In this document: one piece after another, positions 55,989-59,054 of the stretch
Position numbering within the stretch: position 1 is the first letter of the stretch
Layout: each line of letters begins with the position of its first letter
DNA from: an uncultured Ferrimonas sp.
Lineage (GTDB): Bacteria > Pseudomonadota > Gammaproteobacteria > Enterobacterales > Shewanellaceae
Direction of reading: 5' to 3'
Assembly: GCF_947489035.1 (NCBI RefSeq)
Contig: NZ_CANLCI010000030.1
Coordinates: 1-59,054 of the forward strand
DNA: 59,054 nt
Made by a program: the position numbers and the translations under genes
Notes under the pieces: generated by a model
Databases searched by the model: none
What the model saw: only the letters and a program-made list of their open reading frames with translations
What the model was told of the DNA's origin: nothing

Positions 55989-56254
55989 CGTGGTCGCAAC
56001 TGCTGCTTTATTGGTCGTAAAGTTTTTCGAATGATCTTTATTTAAATTCGCCGGTTAGTGCTGTTTTGTTTTGTTAATGGTTTGTAGCGGTCGTCAAGGG
56101 CAGAAATAACAGTAAAAAGGCGGTGTGCTGGGGTGGCAGTACAGTAGGACTGTTAACAATAAAGCAGCATTAACAGGGATGTAACAAGCTGGCGGTTTAT
56201 TCAACAAATGTTGTTGGTTGACAGTGATTTACATAGGTAAGAGCATCCGTGACG

Positions 56255-56290
56255 ATGAATCAAAAATCGCGTAATTAAAACGCGATTCAT
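56255..56290 (+). promoter_or_regulatory. inverted repeat next to TonB-receptor start
   Basis: ATGAATC and GATTCAT enclose AATCGCG and CGCGATT with a nine-base AT loop, ending 7 bp before the ATG at 56298. It could be an operator or an mRNA hairpin over the ribosome site; no Shine-Dalgarno sequence is otherwise visible. The rest of the 55989-56254 gap shows only a TTGACA sequence near 56218. Confidence 0.4.
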
Positions 56291-56297
56291 GCCCTAG

Positions 56298-58898
56298 ATG
56301 AGTACCCTAATGATGTTGTACAACGCTGTCTCTCGCTCGGTTAAGAGCGCCCTGATTTTGGCTGTGCTTGCCCCGGTAAGCGCCCACGCCGCAGAAAACC
56401 AAGCCATTGAGCGCATCGAAGTGACCGGTAGCCGCATTAAGCAGGTGGATTTGGAAAGCGCCAATCCACTGTTGGTGATCAGCGCCGAGCAGATCGCCGC
56501 CAACGGTTTTGACAGCGTCTTTGAGGCACTGGATAGCCTTAGCCAAAACGCGGTGGGCAACTTCAATCAGCAGCAAGCGACCAGCACCACCCCAGCGGCA
56601 TCCAGCATCAACTTACGTGGCGCGGGGCCGGGGCGCACGCTGACGCTGATCAACGGCAAGCGCGTGGCGAAATACCCCTTTGGCATCAACGGCACCGACA
56701 ACTTTGTTGATGTCAGCAACCTGCCGATGGCGGCGATTGAACGCATTGAAGTGCTGACCAGCGGTGCCTCCGCGGTGTATGGCTCTGACGCCATAGGCGG
56801 GGTGGTTAACATCATCATGAAAGAGCAGGTGGACGACACCACCATTAACGCCCGTTACAGCGACACCGACGCTGGCGGCTTAGCCACCTCGCAGTTGTCC
56901 ATGGTTACGGGCTGGAGCAGCGACAAAGGCCACCTCACCCTGTTTGCCGAGTATGAAGATCGTGAAGCCCTGTACGGCCACCAGCGCAGCAAGTGGGGCA
57001 GCGATGTGTCGCCTAATGGTGAAAACGGCGGTTACAGCTCGTTCACCCGTTCCATCATGACCTTGAACAACCAAGGGCAAACCGTTGGGGTGTTGCGTCA
57101 ACTGTCCGAGCAGCAGTGCAATGAACCGGGCATGATCTGGAACAGCAACTACAGCTACTGTTACTTCGATCGCGCCTCGCAGCGCAGCTTGATGCCAGAG
57201 CAGCAGCGACTGGCCGCCATGGTGCGGGCAGATTACGAGCTGAACGACGGCCACCGTCTGTATGCCAACGCCAGCGTGGCTGACAGCAGCACCAAATCAG
57301 AATTAGAGTCGTACGCGTCTAGCGACATTGTGTTCGAAGTCAGCGGCAACGACGTACTGCTTTACAGCCCTGGGGGCTCTGCCACCGTGGTTAATGGCAC
57401 CCAGCAGTTTAATGGCGACTTTGCCGATGCCGCCGACGGTTACTACAAAATCAATCGACGCTTCACCGAGATGGGGCCGCGGATCACCGAAACCGACAGC
57501 ACCGGCGTTGCGGTGGATGGTGGCATTGAAGGGCGTTTGAACGAGCGCTTCGAATACGACCTCAATCTGGGTTACAACCAGCAACGGCTGAAGCAGGCTC
57601 AACGTGGCAATCCGACCGATGCGGCGCTGCTGGCCTATCTGGCGGCGGGCAACTCGATCATGACCACCTTGTCGGCAGAAGATGCCGCGGCGCTGGATTA
57701 CACCGCCATCACCCGTGGCGAGTCGAGCCTAGTGGATTTCAGTGCTGGGATCAGTGGCGATCTGCTGACCCTAGCCCACGGCGAATTGGGTTTTGCTGCT
57801 GGGGTTGAAGCCAGCCGCGAGTGGTTTTCCCAAGACGTGGATCAAGGGGTGGTGAATGATGAAGTGTTAGGTCGCAGCAGCGATGTGGGCAGCAACGGTG
57901 AGCGTAACCAATACGGCGCTTACGTTGAGTTTGCGCTGCCCCTGCATGACGACCTGTTGCTGACCACCGCTGGCCGTTACGACCGCTACGATGATGTTTC
58001 CAGTGTGGCTGGGCGCTTTACCAAGCAGGCCGCGTTAGAGTATCGACCGATTGACGGCCTGTTACTGCGGGGCTTCTGGGGCGAAACCTTCCGTGCGCCA
58101 GACATGCTGCAACTGTTTGGCAACACCACCACTTTGTATGGCAGCTATGAAGGGGTTGAGAGCGTTAAGCTGTTAAATGGTGGCAACGCCAACCTGAAAG
58201 AGGAAAGCGGCGACAACTGGAACCTTGGGGTGGTGTACGACATCAACAACTGGCACCTGCAACTGGACTACTGGGCGATGAATCTGGACGATGTGATCGC
58301 CTCGCCAAGCCCAGACTTTATTCTGCGTAATGAAGATCAGTTGCCGGGCCGAGTGGAGCGAGACGACCAAGGCAAGCTGGTGCAGATCAGCACCCAAGCG
58401 ATCAACATGGCCAAGCAAGAGAGCCAAGGCATCGATTTTGCCGTGTCTTACCTGCTGGGCACCAACGGCATGGGTGAGCTGAAATTGGGGGCGGCTGGTA
58501 CTTACCTTACCCGCTGGCAAGAACAGATTGAACGCGATGGCGCCGTTGAGGATTACCTTGATTTAGAGCTCATGCCAACGTGGCGCGGCAACGCCAGCAT
58601 CGGTTGGCAGCTGGATAACTACTCGTTGCACACCTTGGTGCAGTACATTGGTTCGCATAATGGCCGCAACAGCCAAGGGGTTGATGCCGATGCACCGAAG
58701 CGAGTGGATGCCCATACCGAGGTCAACATCAGCGGCGGTTACCAGTACCAAGATTGGCGTTTCAGTGCCGGGGTAAATAACGTCTTTGATTCGGAGCCAG
58801 AGCTGGATCCAACTCAAAGCCGTAACGCGTACTACAGCACCTTCTTGTTCGACGTTGTTGGCCGCGAATTCTACGCTTCTGCCCAGTACCGTTTCTAA
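56298..58898 (+). CDS. TonB-dependent receptor
   Basis: An 866-residue outer-membrane receptor. Signal peptide to about 33 (APVSAHA), then QAIERIEVTGSRIKQVD (TonB-box region), plug domain with INLRGAGPGRTLTLINGKRV and the SGASAVYGSDAIGGVVN hallmark, then a long barrel ending FYASAQYRF. The EVTGSRI start and the FRAPDMLQLFG and NLKEESGDNW segments place it in the large group common in Alteromonadales for peptides, glycans or vitamins. No degradation or transport genes adjoin it, so the ligand is unknown. A later start (ATG 56310) is possible. Confidence 0.92.
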   Translation: MSTLMMLYNAVSRSVKSALILAVLAPVSAHAAENQAIERIEVTGSRIKQVDLESANPLLVISAEQIAANGFDSVFEALDSLSQNAVGNFNQQQATSTTPAASSINLRGAGPGRTLTLINGKRVAKYPFGINGTDNFVDVSNLPMAAIERIEVLTSGASAVYGSDAIGGVVNIIMKEQVDDTTINARYSDTDAGGLATSQLSMVTGWSSDKGHLTLFAEYEDREALYGHQRSKWGSDVSPNGENGGYSSFTRSIMTLNNQGQTVGVLRQLSEQQCNEPGMIWNSNYSYCYFDRASQRSLMPEQQRLAAMVRADYELNDGHRLYANASVADSSTKSELESYASSDIVFEVSGNDVLLYSPGGSATVVNGTQQFNGDFADAADGYYKINRRFTEMGPRITETDSTGVAVDGGIEGRLNERFEYDLNLGYNQQRLKQAQRGNPTDAALLAYLAAGNSIMTTLSAEDAAALDYTAITRGESSLVDFSAGISGDLLTLAHGELGFAAGVEASREWFSQDVDQGVVNDEVLGRSSDVGSNGERNQYGAYVEFALPLHDDLLLTTAGRYDRYDDVSSVAGRFTKQAALEYRPIDGLLLRGFWGETFRAPDMLQLFGNTTTLYGSYEGVESVKLLNGGNANLKEESGDNWNLGVVYDINNWHLQLDYWAMNLDDVIASPSPDFILRNEDQLPGRVERDDQGKLVQISTQAINMAKQESQGIDFAVSYLLGTNGMGELKLGAAGTYLTRWQEQIERDGAVEDYLDLELMPTWRGNASIGWQLDNYSLHTLVQYIGSHNGRNSQGVDADAPKRVDAHTEVNISGGYQYQDWRFSAGVNNVFDSEPELDPTQSRNAYYSTFLFDVVGREFYASAQYRF

Positions 58899-58926
58899 CG
58901 GCTGCAGGGCGACCGGCTAGGCAGCA

Positions 58927-58954
58927 ACAGGCCGAGCATGGCTCGGCCTGTTTT
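58927..58954 (+). terminator. terminator of the second TonB receptor
   Basis: ACAGGCCGAGC / GCTCGGCCTGT with an ATG loop, then TTTT. Confidence 0.88.
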
Positions 58955-58976
58955 ATGTAATAACGTGCTCAATGTC

Positions 58977-59054
58977 AGCCACAAAAAAGGGCTGTGTACC
59001 AATTAGCTGTTGAACTTATTGTGCATGACGAGCTGCGGCATAAAGGTCATTGCC
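58977..59054 (-). repeat. dispersed repeat, copy at window end
   Basis: The last 78 bases are an inverted copy of 46503-46579 (about three substitutions and one indel). The repeat is cut by the window edge. By comparison with the other copy, a GC-rich CCCGCCGCCGGGC segment should follow. Confidence 0.85.

Overview
The window is a piece of chromosome from a gammaproteobacterium of the order Alteromonadales, most like Ferrimonas or Shewanella. The evidence is the uninterrupted lipA-lipB-ybeD-dacA-rlpA-mltB-rodA-mrdA-rlmH-rsfS-nadD-holA-lptE-leuS order, the glyA-nrdR-ribD-ribE-ribBA-ribH-nusB-thiL-pgpA order, and an 11-haem outer-membrane cytochrome of the MtrC/OmcA/UndA type. The genus is inferred from gene order and family content, not from a marker-gene search.

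Layout. 1-4.2 kb is an AT-rich accessory patch. It holds two clear integron attC sites (542-641 and 1673-1816), a SEC-C membrane protein, a reverse-oriented PD-(D/E)XK nuclease-like gene, a frameshifted cassette gene, a GNAT acetyltransferase and a secreted Cys-rich protein. The last two genes are each preceded by a copy of the same ~260-bp repeat. No integrase is visible. The attC orientation places it to the left of the window, so this looks like the decaying distal end of a cassette array. 4.2-20.2 kb is housekeeping, almost all on the minus strand: an alpha/beta hydrolase, lipoate synthesis (lipA, lipB, ybeD), the cell-elongation and peptidoglycan cluster (dacA, rlpA, mltB, rodA, mrdA), ribosome and NAD genes (rlmH, rsfS, nadD), holA, lptE and leuS. 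On the plus strand follow a zinc-ribbon gene, a cation/proton antiporter and an acidic lipoprotein.

23.6-29.2 kb is the most intriguing block. It is a tight four-gene minus-strand operon encoding a winged-helix-like protein, two small coiled-coil proteins and a 1163-residue membrane-anchored UPF1/SF1-type helicase. I recognise no named system in it, and it is my main candidate for an undescribed complex. 29.5-35.8 kb carries a secreted CDGC protein, a PepSY-TM/DUF4920-like pair, a GIY-YIG protein, an ABM-domain gene embedded in dispersed repeats, and ettA. 36.1-46.2 kb holds a haem-type TonB receptor, then glyA and the riboflavin/nusB/thiL/pgpA operon.

46.2-59.05 kb holds HupE, a ToxR/CadC-like membrane regulator beside the orphan 11-haem cytochrome, a voltage-gated channel with a calcium-channel-like filter, an MFS transporter with a small His-rich partner, a chemotaxis receptor and a second TonB receptor. 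Several dispersed intergenic repeats occur (32.7-34.1, 38.4-38.6, 46.4-46.6 and 58.98-59.05 kb). I see no tRNA or rRNA gene, CRISPR array, phage or complete transposon. Starts were chosen by Shine-Dalgarno spacing, signal peptides and known family lengths, so several differ from the longest open frame.
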